Origin: Solibacillus cecembensis
Lineage (GTDB): Bacteria > Bacillota > Bacilli > Bacillales_A > Planococcaceae
DNA length: 64,000 nucleotides
Direction: 5' to 3'
NCBI RefSeq assembly: GCF_001439635.1
Contig: NZ_LMBZ01000009.1
Location: 1-64,000, forward strand
Shown: in pieces, positions 52,721 through 64,000 of the stretch
Layout: each line of letters starts with the position of its first letter
Position numbering within the stretch: position 1 is the first letter of the stretch
Made by a program: the position numbers and the translations under genes
The notes under the pieces: model-generated
Told to the model about the DNA's origin: nothing
Seen by the model: the letters and a program-made list of their open reading frames with translations, nothing else
Databases searched by the model: none

Positions 52721-53278
52721 TTAATCTCTTTTATAGGGAGTACTATTTTCAATTTCCGTAAATGGATCTTTTGCATTGATGCGATCGTAAAACAGAACGC
52801 CGTTTAAATGATCGAGTTCGTGTTGAAATGCAATTGCTGGTAATCCAGATAAACGCAATTTTTTTTCTTCCCCATCAATGGTCATAAACTTTACTGTAAT
52901 TCGAGAATAGCGCGGTACGTAACCGGGTATAGCGCGATCTACTGATAAACAACCTTCACCATTTGTAAGGTAAGTTTGTTCAACTGAGTGACTAACGATT
53001 TTCGGGTTGCAAGCTACGAAGCTTAATTGTTCGCCTTGTTCATCTTCTAAATGAAGTGCAAACATGCGCTTAAGACAATTTACTTGATTCGCAGCTAAGC
53101 CAATTCCACCGCGTAAACCGTATTTTTCTGCTATTGCGTCATCTTGGCTGTTAATTAAATATTGCAGCATATCTCCGGCTAGTGTTTTATCTTCCGTAGA
53201 AAGCGGGAACGTAAATTCTTCAGCTCGCGTACGCAATGTTGGATGACCATCTCGGATAATATTTTCCATTAAAATCAT
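52721..53278 (-). CDS. def: Peptide deformylase
   Basis: 185 aa. Removes the formyl group from nascent proteins. All three motifs are present: GIGLAANQ, EGCLS (Cys ligand) and QHELDHLNG (His ligands and catalytic Glu). Corresponds to YkrB (DefB) by position and by the Gram-positive type insertion. ATG behind AAAGGAAGTTTCAC. Confidence 0.94.
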   Translation of the reverse strand: MILMENIIRDGHPTLRTRAEEFTFPLSTEDKTLAGDMLQYLINSQDDAIAEKYGLRGGIGLAANQVNCLKRMFALHLEDEQGEQLSFVACNPKIVSHSVEQTYLTNGEGCLSVDRAIPGYVPRYSRITVKFMTIDGEEKKLRLSGLPAIAFQHELDHLNGVLFYDRINAKDPFTEIENSTPYKRD

Positions 53279-54830
<1,552 letters not shown>

Positions 54831-54833
54831 GCC

Positions 54834-55811
54834 ATGGCACAATTGACGATGATTCAAGCAATTACAGACGCATTACGCTGCGAACTAAAAAATGATGAAA
54901 ATGTTTTACTATTCGGTGAAGATATTGGTGTAAACGGTGGGGTTTTCCGTGCAACAGAAGGTCTTCAAAAAGAATTTGGCGTAGAGCGTGTTTTTGATAC
55001 ACCACTTGCAGAGTCGGGTATCGGTGGTCTAGCAATTGGTTTAGCTTTAACAGGATATCGACCAGTTCCTGAAATTCAATTCTTTGGATTTGTATATGAA
55101 GTGATGGACTCAATCAGCGGACAGCTTGCTCGTATGCGCTACCGTTCAGGTGGTACGTATAATGCACCTGTAACGATTCGTTCACCATTTGGTGGTGGCG
55201 TTCATACACCTGAAATGCACTCGGATTCATTAGAAGGGTTAATGGCACAACAACCTGGTTTAAAAGTTGTCATTCCATCTACACCATATGACGCAAAAGG
55301 TTTATTAATTGCCTCTATTCGTGATAATGACCCAGTTATTTTCTTAGAGCATTTAAAATTATATCGTTCATTCCGCGAAGAAGTTCCGGAAGAAGCATAC
55401 ACAATTGAAATTGGTAAAGCCGATGTAAAGCGCGAAGGTAAAGATTTATCTATTATTGCATACGGTTTAATGGTTCATGAAAGCTTAAAAGCGGCAGAAG
55501 AGCTTGAAAAAGAAGGTCATTCGGTAGAAGTAATCGATTTACGTACGATACAACCATTAGATATCGAAACAATTATTGCTTCAGTTGAAAAAACAGGGCG
55601 TGCAATCGTAGTTCAAGAAGCGCAAAAACAAGCAGGAATCGCAGCCAATGTAGTTGCGGAAATTACAGAGCGTGCCATTTTATCTTTAGAAGCGCCTGTA
55701 TTACGTGTGGCAGCGCCAGATACAATTTATCCATTCCCTCAAGCAGAAGGTGTATGGTTACCAACGTATAAAGATGTAATGGAAACGGCAAAGAAAGTTT
55801 TAACATTCTAA
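54834..55811 (+). CDS. pdhB: Pyruvate dehydrogenase E1 beta
   Basis: 325 aa, three bases after pdhA, behind AGAAGGAGTCG. Family blocks: [35 protein letters not shown] segment, [17 protein letters not shown]. Completes the E1 heterotetramer. Confidence 0.95.
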   Translation: MAQLTMIQAITDALRCELKNDENVLLFGEDIGVNGGVFRATEGLQKEFGVERVFDTPLAESGIGGLAIGLALTGYRPVPEIQFFGFVYEVMDSISGQLARMRYRSGGTYNAPVTIRSPFGGGVHTPEMHSDSLEGLMAQQPGLKVVIPSTPYDAKGLLIASIRDNDPVIFLEHLKLYRSFREEVPEEAYTIEIGKADVKREGKDLSIIAYGLMVHESLKAAEELEKEGHSVEVIDLRTIQPLDIETIIASVEKTGRAIVVQEAQKQAGIAANVVAEITERAILSLEAPVLRVAAPDTIYPFPQAEGVWLPTYKDVMETAKKVLTF

Positions 55812-55829
55812 GAATTGAAGGTGAGATAA

Positions 55830-57149
55830 ATGGCGTTTACGTTTCGTTTACCGGATATCGGTGAGGGTATACATGAAGGAGAAGTTGTAAAGTGGTTCGT
55901 TAAACCGGGTGACCAAGTAAAAGAGGATGATATTTTAGCGGAAGTTCAAAACGACAAAGCTGTTGTAGAAATCCCATCTCCTGTTGAAGGCACGGTTGAA
56001 GAAATATTTGTTGCAGAAGGTACTGTTGCGATAGTAGGTGATGCATTAATTCGCTTTGATGCACCTGGCTATGAAGACCTAAAGCTTAAAGGTGATGAAC
56101 ACCACGATGCAAATGAATCAGCCAAAACAGAAGCACAAGTACAAGCGACTGCTGAAGCTGGACAAGAAGTGAAAAAAGAAGAAACGCCAAAAGTGGAAGC
56201 GAATGCAGAAGCAAATACTTCACAACGCATTATTGCGATGCCATCTGTACGTAAATATGCGCGTGAAAAAGGTGTAGAAATTCAACAAGTAACAGGTACA
56301 GGGAAAAACGGCCGTGTGCTAAAAGAGGATATTGAAAGCTTCTTAACAGGAGGCAATGAAGTTGTAGCGCCTACTGAAGAAACAGATGCAGTTCACGAGC
56401 AAGCACAGGAAACAAAACAAGTAGCGCCAATCGTACTTGAAGGTGACTTCCCTGAAACACGTGAAAAAATGAGTGGTATTCGCAGAGCAATTGCAAAAGC
56501 GATGGTCCATTCAAAACAAACAGCGCCACATGTTACGTTAATGGATGAAGTAGATGTAACGGCTTTAGTGGCACATCGTAAAAAATTCAAAGATATTGCT
56601 GCAGAGCAAGGCGTTAAATTAACGTTTTTACCGTATGTTGTGAAGGCATTAATCTCGACATTGCGCAAATATCCTGAATTCAATCGTTCATTAGATGACG
56701 CAACACAGGAAATTATTCAGAAACATTACTATAATATAGGTATTGCCGCTGATACTGAAAAAGGATTGTTAGTTCCGGTCATTAAACATGCAGATCGTCA
56801 GTCTGTTTTTGGATTATCAACAGCAATTAATGAACTTGCGGTAAAAGCTCGTGAAGGTAAATTAGCACCTGCAGAAATGAAAGGTGCATCCATTTCAATT
56901 ACAAATATTGGTTCAGCAGGTGGGCAATGGTTTACGCCAGTAATTAACCATCCTGAAGTCGCAATTTTAGGAATTGGTCGTATTTCAGAGAAACCGGTAA
57001 TAAAAAATGGTGAAATTGTAGCTGCACATGTGTTAGCATTGTCATTGAGCTTTGATCATCGCATGATCGATGGGGCAACTGCGCAAAATGCTTTAAATCA
57101 TTTAAAACGTTTGCTAAGTGAGCCAGACTTATTATTAATGGAGGCGTAG
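55830..57149 (+). CDS. pdhC: Dihydrolipoamide acetyltransferase (E2)
   Basis: 439 aa. One lipoyl domain at residues 1-80 with the lipoyl Lys at 43 ([11 protein letters not shown]); an Ala/Glu-rich linker; the peripheral subunit-binding domain around 130-170 ([27 protein letters not shown]); and the catalytic domain with the active-site [12 protein letters not shown] near the C-terminus. Forms the core of the complex. Confidence 0.95.
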   Translation: MAFTFRLPDIGEGIHEGEVVKWFVKPGDQVKEDDILAEVQNDKAVVEIPSPVEGTVEEIFVAEGTVAIVGDALIRFDAPGYEDLKLKGDEHHDANESAKTEAQVQATAEAGQEVKKEETPKVEANAEANTSQRIIAMPSVRKYAREKGVEIQQVTGTGKNGRVLKEDIESFLTGGNEVVAPTEETDAVHEQAQETKQVAPIVLEGDFPETREKMSGIRRAIAKAMVHSKQTAPHVTLMDEVDVTALVAHRKKFKDIAAEQGVKLTFLPYVVKALISTLRKYPEFNRSLDDATQEIIQKHYYNIGIAADTEKGLLVPVIKHADRQSVFGLSTAINELAVKAREGKLAPAEMKGASISITNIGSAGGQWFTPVINHPEVAILGIGRISEKPVIKNGEIVAAHVLALSLSFDHRMIDGATAQNALNHLKRLLSEPDLLLMEA

Positions 57150-57154
57150 AAAAA

Positions 57155-58567
57155 ATGGTAGTAGGAGATTTCCCAATCGAATTAGATACACTTGTAGTAG
57201 GTTCAGGTCCAGGAGGATATGTAGCAGCAATCCGTGCAGCACAAACAGGACAAAAAGTAACGATCGTTGAGAGAGGCCAATTAGGGGGCGTTTGCTTAAA
57301 CGTTGGATGTATTCCATCAAAAGCATTAATCTCAGTAGGTCACCGCTTTGAACATGCACAACACTCGGATGATATGGGTGTCGTAGCTTCAGACGTTAAA
57401 CTTGACTGGTCTAAAGCGCAAGCATTCAAAGACAGCGTTGTTAAGAAATTAGTAGGCGGCGTTGAAGGTTTATTAAAAGGTAATAAAGTGGATGTCGTTA
57501 AAGGTGAAGCATATTTTGTAGATGCTAACACTGTACGTGTAATCGATGGCGAACATGCACAAACATATACGTTTAAAAATGCAATTTTAGCAACTGGTTC
57601 TCGTCCAATCGAGATCCCGACGTTTAAATTTACTGAGCGCGTAGTTAGCTCAACAGGTGCATTATCATTCCCAGAAGTACCTGGTAAGTTGGTTGTAATT
57701 GGTGGCGGTTACATTGGTACTGAATTAGGTTCTGCATATGCAAACTTAGGTTCACAAGTAACAATCATCGAAGGCGGCAAAGACATCTTAGCTGGTTTCG
57801 AAAAACAAATGACGCAAATCGTTAAAAAGGGCCTTAAAAAGAAGGGCGTTGAAATTGCAGTAAACGCATCTGCTAAAGGCGTTGAAGAAAACGAAAATGG
57901 CGTAATCGTTACTTATGAAGTAGCTGGCGAAGAGAAAAAAGTTGAAGCAGATTACGTTTTAGTAACTGTAGGTCGTCGTCCAAATACGGATGAAATGGGC
58001 TTAGAAGAAATCGGTATCAAATTTGCAGAACGTGGCTTATTAGAAGTAGACAAACAATGCCGTACTTCTTTATCGAACATTTATGCAATTGGTGATATCG
58101 TATCAGGTCCACAATTAGCTCATAAAGCTTCTTATGAAGGTAAAGTAGCTGCGGAAGTAATCGCTGGTGAAACATCAGTAGTGGATTACTTAGCAATTCC
58201 AGCAGTATGCTTCACTAGCCCAGAGATGGCAACAGTAGGTTACTCTGAAGAATCAGCAAAAGCTGAAGGTTTAGAAGTAAAAGCTGCTAAATTCCCATTC
58301 GCTGCAAACGGTCGTGCGTTAGCGTTAAACGAAACAGATGGCTTCGTGAAACTGGTTGCACGTAAAGAGGATGGTTTATTAGTAGGTGCTCAAATCGTAG
58401 GTGCTGGTGCATCTGATATGATCGCTGAAATGGGTCTTGCAATCGAAGCGGGTATGACTGCTGAAGATATCGCATTAACAATCCATGCTCACCCAACATT
58501 AGGTGAAATTACGATGGAAGCTGCTGAAGTATTACTAGGCAACCCAATCCATATCGTAACGAAATAA
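57155..58567 (+). CDS. pdhD: Dihydrolipoamide dehydrogenase (E3)
   Basis: 470 aa. FAD motif [14 protein letters not shown], redox disulfide [18 protein letters not shown] motif [13 protein letters not shown], and the C-terminal His-Glu pair HAHPTLGE. Reoxidises lipoamide for pyruvate dehydrogenase and probably other complexes. Last pdh gene, with a terminator after it. Confidence 0.95.
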   Translation: MVVGDFPIELDTLVVGSGPGGYVAAIRAAQTGQKVTIVERGQLGGVCLNVGCIPSKALISVGHRFEHAQHSDDMGVVASDVKLDWSKAQAFKDSVVKKLVGGVEGLLKGNKVDVVKGEAYFVDANTVRVIDGEHAQTYTFKNAILATGSRPIEIPTFKFTERVVSSTGALSFPEVPGKLVVIGGGYIGTELGSAYANLGSQVTIIEGGKDILAGFEKQMTQIVKKGLKKKGVEIAVNASAKGVEENENGVIVTYEVAGEEKKVEADYVLVTVGRRPNTDEMGLEEIGIKFAERGLLEVDKQCRTSLSNIYAIGDIVSGPQLAHKASYEGKVAAEVIAGETSVVDYLAIPAVCFTSPEMATVGYSEESAKAEGLEVKAAKFPFAANGRALALNETDGFVKLVARKEDGLLVGAQIVGAGASDMIAEMGLAIEAGMTAEDIALTIHAHPTLGEITMEAAEVLLGNPIHIVTK

Positions 58568-58584
58568 ATTTAAGTTACAAAACT

Positions 58585-58635
58585 GTACCTCATAGAATAG
58601 AACTTTGAAAAAAGTCTATCCTATGGGGTGTTTTT
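58585..58635 (+). terminator. Terminator of pdhABCD
   Basis: ACCTCATAG..TAGA pairs with TCTA..CTATGGGGT, followed by GTTTTTG. Confidence 0.75.
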
Positions 58636-58690
58636 GCGTTTTCTATACCAAATACATATAAAAGCTGTTTAATGTAATGAAAATAGTAAT

Positions 58691-58719
58691 AGACAGAAAA
58701 TTCGAGTAGACGTAAAATG
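58691..58719 (+). promoter_or_regulatory. Candidate sigma-A promoter of the cidAB-like genes
   Basis: TAGACA and TAAAAT with a 17-base spacer, 25 bases before the ATG at 58745. Confidence 0.5.
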
Positions 58720-58744
58720 GATGGTAATAAAGGGGGAGTTGAAT

Positions 58745-59155
58745 ATGAATATTATTCGAACGATTGCGCAAGTCGGTATTTTAACATTGTACTATTTGCT
58801 AGGGGTGGCAATAGTTGAAGTAACAGGTATTATTATTCCAGGAAGTATCATTGGGCTGCTATTATTATGGTTATCACTTTATTTCAAACTTATCAAAGTG
58901 CAGCATGTCCAAAAAGGAGCAAACCTTTTGCTAGCATTTTTAACTTTATTTTTTATACCTTCAACAGTAGCTATTATTAATTATCCTGAATTGCTAACAA
59001 AAGCAGGCGCTATTTTAATGCTTGCTGTTATTTTAAGTACACTATTTACAATCATTGTTACGGGGAAAGTAAGCCAGTACATAGAAAAGCGTGAAATGGG
59101 TCAGGAGGAGAGGAAACATGCTTCAACTACTTCAAGCGTTAGCCATCATAGTTAG
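58745..59155 (+). CDS. CidA/LrgA-family holin-like protein
   Basis: 136 aa from MNIIRTIAQVG behind AAAGGGGGAGTTGAAT. Four hydrophobic helices; the CidA/LrgA signature ITGIIIPGSIIGLLLL-type segment (VTGIIIPGSIIGLL) is present. Family proteins form membrane pores linked to murein hydrolase control and to pyruvate/acetate transport. Being placed right after pdhABCD fits the pyruvate link. Overlaps the next gene by 38 bases. Confidence 0.87.
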   Translation: MNIIRTIAQVGILTLYYLLGVAIVEVTGIIIPGSIIGLLLLWLSLYFKLIKVQHVQKGANLLLAFLTLFFIPSTVAIINYPELLTKAGAILMLAVILSTLFTIIVTGKVSQYIEKREMGQEERKHASTTSSVSHHS

Positions 59156-59807
59156 TACGGTGCTGCTATTTATTGCGTTTAATAAGCTATATTTAAAAGT
59201 GGGACATCCACTGTTGTTACCGATTTTAACTGCGACATGCACGGTTATTATTGTATTGCTTGTATTTAATATTCCATATGAAACTTATATGGAGGGGGGA
59301 CAATGGATTTCGAAAATGCTTGGACCTGCAGTAGTAGCGCTAGCATTTCCATTATATACACAGCGTGAAATTATTTTTAAATATAAATATTCAATTTTAA
59401 TTAGCATTGTATTTGCATTATGTGCGGGGGTAGCAAGTGTGTTTACCCTTTTGAAATTAAGCGGTGCGGAAGAATCCTTTATATTAACCGCCTTACCGAA
59501 ATCATTAACGACCCCCGTTGCGATGCAAGTGAGTGATTCTATTGCAGGGGTCCCGCCATTAACAGTCGTCTTGGTCATGATTGCTGGGTTTACAGGCGCG
59601 TTTTTAGGCTCGACACTATTTAAAATTTTTAATATAAATTCTGCAATTAGTCGTGGTGTTGCGATGGGAAGTGCCTCGCACGGTGTAGGGTTAACAAAGC
59701 TTAAGGAATACGGCGAAGAAGATTTATCAATTGGTTCGTTAGCAATGGGATTGAGCGCGGTATTTGGTGCGTTTATCATTCCGTTATTTGTTTTTTTATT
59801 ACTATAA
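59118..59807 (+). CDS. CidB/LrgB-family membrane protein
   Basis: 229 aa from MLQLLQALAIIV behind CAGGAGGAGAGGAAAC; the longer frame lacks a site. Six or more membrane helices. LrgB/CidB blocks: LPKSLTTPVAMQVS, GSASHGVGLTKLKEYGEED. Partner of the CidA/LrgA protein. No lytSR regulator pair is nearby. Confidence 0.88.
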   Translation: MLQLLQALAIIVSTVLLFIAFNKLYLKVGHPLLLPILTATCTVIIVLLVFNIPYETYMEGGQWISKMLGPAVVALAFPLYTQREIIFKYKYSILISIVFALCAGVASVFTLLKLSGAEESFILTALPKSLTTPVAMQVSDSIAGVPPLTVVLVMIAGFTGAFLGSTLFKIFNINSAISRGVAMGSASHGVGLTKLKEYGEEDLSIGSLAMGLSAVFGAFIIPLFVFLLL

Positions 59808-59814
59808 TGAATAC

Positions 59815-59853
59815 GAGAAAAGTGCAATTCTAAAAAAGAATTGCACTTTTCTC
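59815..59853. terminator. Bidirectional terminator
   Basis: GAGAAAAGTGCAATTC and GAATTGCACTTTTCTC are perfect complements around TAAAAAA. It ends both the cidAB-like operon and speA. Confidence 0.88.
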
Positions 59854-59854
59854 A

Positions 59855-61324
59855 TCAATAAATTGCTTTTCGCTCTTTAATGACACGTATATTTTTTAAT
59901 GAGTCATCTTCTGGTCCTTGTACAGGTAATCCAGCCTCGATATTCATCAATATGAAATCGATATTATCTTGCGTAATTATTTCCCCGGGAATAAAAATCG
60001 GAATCCCAGGTGGATAAACCATAATAAATTCTGCACAAATATACCCTTCCGCTTCTATAAGAGGAATGCTTTCGGTTGGCGCGTAAAAAGCATCACGAGG
60101 CGTCATAGCCAGTGCTGGTATGTCTGGGATGTTGACATTCGTTTCCGTAATAGTCGCCTCAGAATCAAACGTTTGAGACATGCGCGTCAATGCGTGAATT
60201 AATAGGTTAATTTCCTTTTTAGAATCTCCTAATGTTACAACGCATAAAATATTGTAAAGGTCGGATAACTCCACCTCTAAATTGGCATTGTGACGTAGCC
60301 ATTCTTCTGCAACATGACCTGTAATACCTAAATCTTTCACGCTAATTAACAGTTTTAATGGATCCATATCATACGTTGCTGAAGAGCCTAATCTCTCGCG
60401 TCCAACACAGTGTAAATGTGGAATCGCATTAATTCGTTTTCGGGCATTTTTTGCTAAACGAATGGCCTCATCTAATAATTCTTGTCCGTGAACAGCTAAT
60501 TGACGACGCGCTGTATCAAGTGAAGCAAGTAATGGATAAGAAGTAGAAGTTGTTGTGAGCATTGAAAAGACCGACTGAACGCGCTTAGCGGATACGAGTC
60601 CTTCTTTGACGTTAAGTACAGAGCTTCCTGTCATCGAGCCACCTAGCTTATGGACGCTTGTTGCAGCCATATCTGCACCAGCCTGCATCGCGGATAAAGG
60701 CAAATCATCATGGAACTTAATATGAACACCATGCGCTTCATCGACAACAACAGGTATATTTTTTTCATGGGCAATATCAATAATGCGTTTTAAATCGGCA
60801 ACGAAGCCAAAATAAGTTGGATTAATGACGAGTACCGCTTTTGCATCTGGATATTTTATCAGTGCACGTTCCACGGATTCCGGTGAAATTCCATGCGAAA
60901 TACCGAGCTCACTATCTACTTCGGGATGAATAAAAATCGGAATCGCTCCTGCAAAAACAATTGCAGACATAATGGATTTATGTACATTCCGCGGTACTAT
61001 AATTTTATCGCCTGGACCGACGACGGTTAAAATCATCGTCATTATGGCGCCACTAGTACCTTGCACGGAAAAAAATGTATGATCAGCTCCAAAGGCTTCA
61101 GCAGCAAGTTTTTGCGCTTCCATAATAACACCTTTTGGAGAATGTAAATCATCTAGTGGAGCAATATTAATTAAATCGATTGATAAAACGTTGTCGCCTA
61201 TGAATTCACGATAGGCTGGGTCCATTCCTTGTCCTTTTTTATGACCTGGGATATGGAACTGAATAGGATGTCTGTTACGATGTTTAAGTAGTGCATCGAA
61301 CAAAGGAGTCTCTAATTGTGACAA
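59855..61324 (-). CDS. speA: Arginine decarboxylase (Orn/Lys/Arg decarboxylase family)
   Basis: 489 aa if translation starts at the TTG at 61324, behind GAGGTGG; this gives MSQLETPLFDALLKHRN, which matches the B. subtilis SpeA start and length (490). The ATG at 61363 has no good site. PLP-binding Lys lies in AATSVHKLGGSM; VVDEAHGVH is the PLP-contact block. Makes agmatine, the first step of polyamine synthesis. Synteny with yktA-yktB-suhB supports SpeA. Confidence 0.92.
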   Translation of the reverse strand: MSQLETPLFDALLKHRNRHPIQFHIPGHKKGQGMDPAYREFIGDNVLSIDLINIAPLDDLHSPKGVIMEAQKLAAEAFGADHTFFSVQGTSGAIMTMILTVVGPGDKIIVPRNVHKSIMSAIVFAGAIPIFIHPEVDSELGISHGISPESVERALIKYPDAKAVLVINPTYFGFVADLKRIIDIAHEKNIPVVVDEAHGVHIKFHDDLPLSAMQAGADMAATSVHKLGGSMTGSSVLNVKEGLVSAKRVQSVFSMLTTTSTSYPLLASLDTARRQLAVHGQELLDEAIRLAKNARKRINAIPHLHCVGRERLGSSATYDMDPLKLLISVKDLGITGHVAEEWLRHNANLEVELSDLYNILCVVTLGDSKKEINLLIHALTRMSQTFDSEATITETNVNIPDIPALAMTPRDAFYAPTESIPLIEAEGYICAEFIMVYPPGIPIFIPGEIITQDNIDFILMNIEAGLPVQGPEDDSLKNIRVIKERKAIY

Positions 61325-61606
61325 CGCAGGTACCACCTCACTATATAGTATTTTAGCAAGCATGCCTTGGCATAGTTGCGTCTAGAATGTGTAACTTCTT
61401 TCAGAGGGATTTTAAACAGTCTCTGTAAGAAATTAAAAACAAGTGAATTATAGCACCTATTAAACTTGCTGACTATATAAATATTTCAAATTATTCAAAT
61501 TCCACTGTGTAGCAGGGGAATAAATGGTTCATGATGTAGAAGGTTGCAGAAGCGAAGAGCATACGTATAAAATGAAAATAGTAAAAGAAAAGGCAGGTAA
61601 AACATT

Positions 61607-61879
61607 ATGGAATACTCATACCCACTATCAACAGATTGGTCAACACAGGAAATGGTGGATGTCGTTCGTTTTTTTGAGGCGGTAGAAATGGCATATGAAA
61701 AAGGGATAAAGCGTGAAGTGATGATGGCACGTTATAAACGCTTTAAAGAAGTCGTCCCTTCACAAGCAGAAGAAAAGACGATTTGCCGTGAATTTGAAGA
61801 GGCGAGCACATATATCCCATATCGCGTCGTAAAATTAGCGAAAGAACTAGAAGACGGGCAAATTGTTCGTATGAAATAA
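61607..61879 (+). CDS. yktA: UPF0223 protein YktA
   Basis: 90 aa behind [51 protein letters not shown] and [11 protein letters not shown] are typical UPF0223 segments. All-helical, cytosolic, function unknown. Follows speA divergently, as in B. subtilis. Confidence 0.9.
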   Translation: MEYSYPLSTDWSTQEMVDVVRFFEAVEMAYEKGIKREVMMARYKRFKEVVPSQAEEKTICREFEEASTYIPYRVVKLAKELEDGQIVRMK

Positions 61880-61897
61880 AATAAAATGGTAGTAAAC

Positions 61898-61955
61898 AAA
61901 ACGGACCATAAACTTTAGGACTAATCTAAAGTTTATGGTCCGTTTTATTTTTTTA
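61898..61955 (+). terminator. Terminator of yktA
   Basis: A perfect 21-bp stem (61898-61918 with 61926-61946) is followed by ATTTTTTTAT. Confidence 0.9.
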
Positions 61956-61969
61956 TGAAGAATAAAAAA

Positions 61970-62012
61970 ATAAAACTAACAAACATTCAAATGACTGGAA
62001 TGTTTGTTAGCT
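61970..62012 (-). terminator. Terminator of yktB
   Basis: CTAACAAACATTC pairs with GAATGTTTGTTAG; on the minus strand TTTTATTTTTTT follows. Confidence 0.75.
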
Positions 62013-62094
62013 AATTGTACATATTAATAATATAGACACTTTATTTTCAAACAGCAGATGATGTTTCCTTTTTTAATAAAATATCAGGTGTAAT

Positions 62095-62721
62095 TTATCT
62101 TCCTATGATGGCATTGTAAATGGGAATTAGTTCATCGAAGGTTTGTTCCGTTAGTTGCATAAATTGATCTGCAGACATATTTAATGCATCTTCTGCTAGG
62201 ATATGACGGCCGATTAAAAATTCACCTTTTTTCACATCACGGAGACGATCAAGGAGCTGTTTTAATTTTTCATCGCGGGCTGTAATAAGAGAAATTGCAT
62301 CAGGTGCCATATGGTCACCTGAAATAATGAAATCATCGGACAATTGATCGAAAATTTCCATATGATTTAGAAGGCGAGTGGCCATTTCTTGTTTATGTGG
62401 TGCTTCGTAAATTACTGCAACTACGATAAATACATGTGTACCCCATAAGCCGATTTGGAAGTGAGGTAAAGCTTTATAACCGCGTTTATATGGTGCAAAT
62501 GCAACCCAAGAATCTTTCGGGGGATTTACTGTGCGGCGTGCATGCTTTGCTACATGTGCAAAAAATTCATCACCCGTTTGTGTACTGAAATAAGCTGAAA
62601 AAAATTCACCTAAAATATGAAATTTAGGTCTGATTCGTGTTGTTAGAGCTTCCATTCTTTCATCTAATCCGTTAATTTCAAAAACCTGGAAGTCGTTTGG
62701 ATCCCATTTTACCTGAGTCAA
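62095..62721 (-). CDS. yktB: DUF1054 protein YktB
   Basis: 208 aa. DUF1054 segments: RMEALTTRIRPKFHILGEFF, HVAKHARRTVNPPKDSWVAF, NKRGYKxLPHFQIGLW-like block (YKRGYKALPHFQIGLWG). Soluble, no known function. Location between yktA and suhB matches B. subtilis. Confidence 0.9.
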   Translation of the reverse strand: MTQVKWDPNDFQVFEINGLDERMEALTTRIRPKFHILGEFFSAYFSTQTGDEFFAHVAKHARRTVNPPKDSWVAFAPYKRGYKALPHFQIGLWGTHVFIVVAVIYEAPHKQEMATRLLNHMEIFDQLSDDFIISGDHMAPDAISLITARDEKLKQLLDRLRDVKKGEFLIGRHILAEDALNMSADQFMQLTEQTFDELIPIYNAIIGR

Positions 62722-62926
62722 AATTAAAAACTCCTTTCAATATTAATGTTTATTTTCGTTCATTTTTGGGAAAAAATCTATTAAAGGAAACTTTTTTTAC
62801 AATGAAGTTGGTTGAAGGGATTCGGCCGAATTTTTGGATAAAAGGAAGTCGAAAATTTATCGGATGGAATCTTGAACTAGTCCAAGTGAAAAAAAGTTAA
62901 AAAAAAGACTGAGGAAGTGATATTTT

Positions 62927-63124
62927 ATGAAACAGATGATTAAAATTATACGCAAAGTGGATATTGAAAAGCAATATGAAGAGGTATTATTATTAGAAAT
63001 GGATTATGAACTAGCTTCTTTATATGTGGCAATGAATGAAAATAATCAAAATGAAATGGATAAATCTAAGAAGCGTTTAGTTGAGATTCAAGAGGAGTTA
63101 AATGGATTACATGCATATGCGTAA
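62927..63124 (+). CDS. Small helical protein at the ykzI position
   Basis: 65 aa behind GAGGAAGTGATATTTT. Almost entirely helical and charged (VDIEKQYEEVLLLEMDYELAS, KSKKRLVEIQEEL), no membrane segment. Its place between yktB and suhB corresponds to B. subtilis ykzI; I cannot confirm homology. A terminator follows at once. Confidence 0.7.
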   Translation: MKQMIKIIRKVDIEKQYEEVLLLEMDYELASLYVAMNENNQNEMDKSKKRLVEIQEELNGLHAYA

Positions 63125-63144
63125 CCAAAAAAAATATCCAAAAT

Positions 63145-63186
63145 GAAAAATCACTTGCTTTTTTACAATGAGCAAGTGATTTTTTG
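63145..63186 (+). terminator. Rho-independent terminator
   Basis: AAAAATCACTTGCT pairs with AGCAAGTGATTTTT. Confidence 0.85.
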
Positions 63187-63274
63187 CTATAATAAGGATA
63201 TTAATAACGGTTATCTTATGGTTGCTTAATCGGTAAAAATAATTTGGGTTTATGGATTGGAAGGTGGATAAATA

Positions 63275-64000
63275 ATGAATGTAAAACAGGTAGATCAATT
63301 TGCGAAAGAAATACTGTTAGAAGCAGGGAAAAGAATACGAGCTGCATTTTCGTATGACATAGAAATTGAAACAAAATCAAATGCGAATGATTTAGTAACG
63401 AATATTGACCGTGAGACAGAAGTGTTTTTTATTGAGCAAATTAAAAACTTTGATCCAACACATCGAATTTTAGGTGAAGAAGGAATGGGGGAAAAGGTAA
63501 ATAGCTTAGAAGGTGTCGTTTGGATTATTGATCCGATAGATGGCACGATGAATTTCGTGAAACAACACCGTCATTTTATGATTTCAATTGGTGTGTTTGT
63601 GGATGGGGTTGGTGTTTTAGGGTACATATATGATGTCATGCGTGAAGATTTGTTTTATGCAATTTCAGGTGAAGGGGCATGGTACAATGACTCACCACTG
63701 CGGAAACTACAACCGTTAAATATTAACGAAGCGGTTATTGGAATTAACGCTAATTGGGTTACACCAAATAGCAAAATTAATCATGAAAAAATTATTGATT
63801 TAGTTCGTACGGTGCGTGGCACACGTTCATATGGTTCGGCTGCGATGGAAATTGCCTTTGTTGTCAGTGGTAAGTTGGATGCCTATATTTCGATGCGATT
63901 AGCACCGTGGGATATTGGCGGGGGGACAATCATTGCTAAAGAAGTAGGTGCAATTGCGACGAATTTTAATGGTGATGCCTTTGATTTTTTAACAACCGAT
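63275..64000 (+). CDS. suhB: Inositol monophosphatase family protein (SuhB/YktC-like), 3' end outside the window
   Basis: 242 codons are visible from the ATG behind GGAAGGTGGATAAATA; about 20 more are expected. Metal-binding motifs: GEEG (EEG block), WIIDPIDGTMNF (DPxDGT) and APWDIGGGTII (WDxxxG). It hydrolyses inositol-1-phosphate and related sugar or nucleotide phosphates. Last member of the speA-yktA-yktB cluster. Confidence 0.92.
   Translation, partial: MNVKQVDQFAKEILLEAGKRIRAAFSYDIEIETKSNANDLVTNIDRETEVFFIEQIKNFDPTHRILGEEGMGEKVNSLEGVVWIIDPIDGTMNFVKQHRHFMISIGVFVDGVGVLGYIYDVMREDLFYAISGEGAWYNDSPLRKLQPLNINEAVIGINANWVTPNSKINHEKIIDLVRTVRGTRSYGSAAMEIAFVVSGKLDAYISMRLAPWDIGGGTIIAKEVGAIATNFNGDAFDFLTTD

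Noticed and set aside
58721..58744. Earlier start for the CidA/LrgA-like gene
   Set aside because: It precedes the AAAGGGGGAG site; the ATG at 58745 has ideal spacing and matches family starts.
62697..62900. 67-codon plus-strand frame, or its last 32 codons from 62802
   Set aside because: The long frame runs antisense into yktB. The short one (MKLVEGIRPNFW) has AAAGGA only at long spacing and no recognisable features; it may be a gene fragment but cannot be supported.

Overview
The window is an AT-rich Gram-positive chromosome segment. Strong AGGAGG-type ribosome binding sites, some TTG starts, Spo0E and sporulation-kinase-like genes, RpoY, RNase J1 and Bacillus-like gene order point to an endospore-forming Bacillales. 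The S-layer (SLH) remnant and overall protein flavour suggest the Solibacillus/Lysinibacillus (Planococcaceae) side; genus is inference. No tRNA, rRNA, CRISPR array or intact transposase was seen.

Layout. 1-2.8 kb is accessory: small unknown genes, a secreted bacteriocin-like precursor and IS605-like RNA debris. 2.8-12.7 kb carries a B12/radical SAM enzyme, an orphan sensor kinase, an MhqR-type regulator, a lipoprotein, a CPBP protease, a DUF2187 protein, an SLH relic, a Spo0E-like phosphatase, a VanW lipoprotein and an endonuclease Q-like PHP protein. Copies of one dispersed hairpin repeat punctuate this stretch. 12.7-15.9 kb holds a CcsA/ResC-like protein and small membrane or unknown proteins, with a TTCCCAAA/TTTGGGAA palindrome in nearly every gap. 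16.2-19.5 kb is thiamine salvage (tenA-thiM-thiD-thiE) under two tandem TPP riboswitches. 19.6-26.5 kb has an AAC(6')-like acetyltransferase, an ECF sigma factor coupled to an ABC exporter, a DUF2238 protein and a second ECF sigma/DUF4179 anti-sigma pair. 27-33.7 kb has a LysM-3D cell wall protein, a beta-hydroxyacid dehydrogenase, CheV and ppx-ppk. 34-41 kb has fadH with a FadR-like box, darB-ccpC, and an ABC transporter operon with a large membrane-anchored partner. 41-48 kb carries an MFS exporter, an M15 peptidase and a regulator-potABCD operon, all on the minus strand. 48.3-64 kb closely follows the B. subtilis ykqB-to-yktC order: ktrC, rnjA/rpoY, ykrA, def, pdhABCD, cidAB-like genes, speA, yktA, yktB and suhB (cut by the window end).

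How genes work together. The sensor kinase and the Spo0E-like protein could act on the same phosphorelay. DarB and KtrC are both c-di-AMP targets in B. subtilis. The thiamine operon supplies the cofactor needed by pyruvate dehydrogenase E1 (pdhAB). PotABCD imports polyamines while SpeA starts their synthesis from arginine. Two independent ECF sigma modules suggest envelope-stress sensing.

Most notable unexplained structure: (i) a dispersed hairpin repeat, two copies of which carry an IS605/omega-RNA-like segment in the loop; (ii) a local cluster of six TTCCCAAA palindromes; (iii) an ABC ATPase carrying an apparent anti-sigma N-terminus; (iv) a bacteriocin-like precursor with a small membrane protein beside it; (v) a 23-residue cationic peptide gene with a strong RBS and its own terminator.
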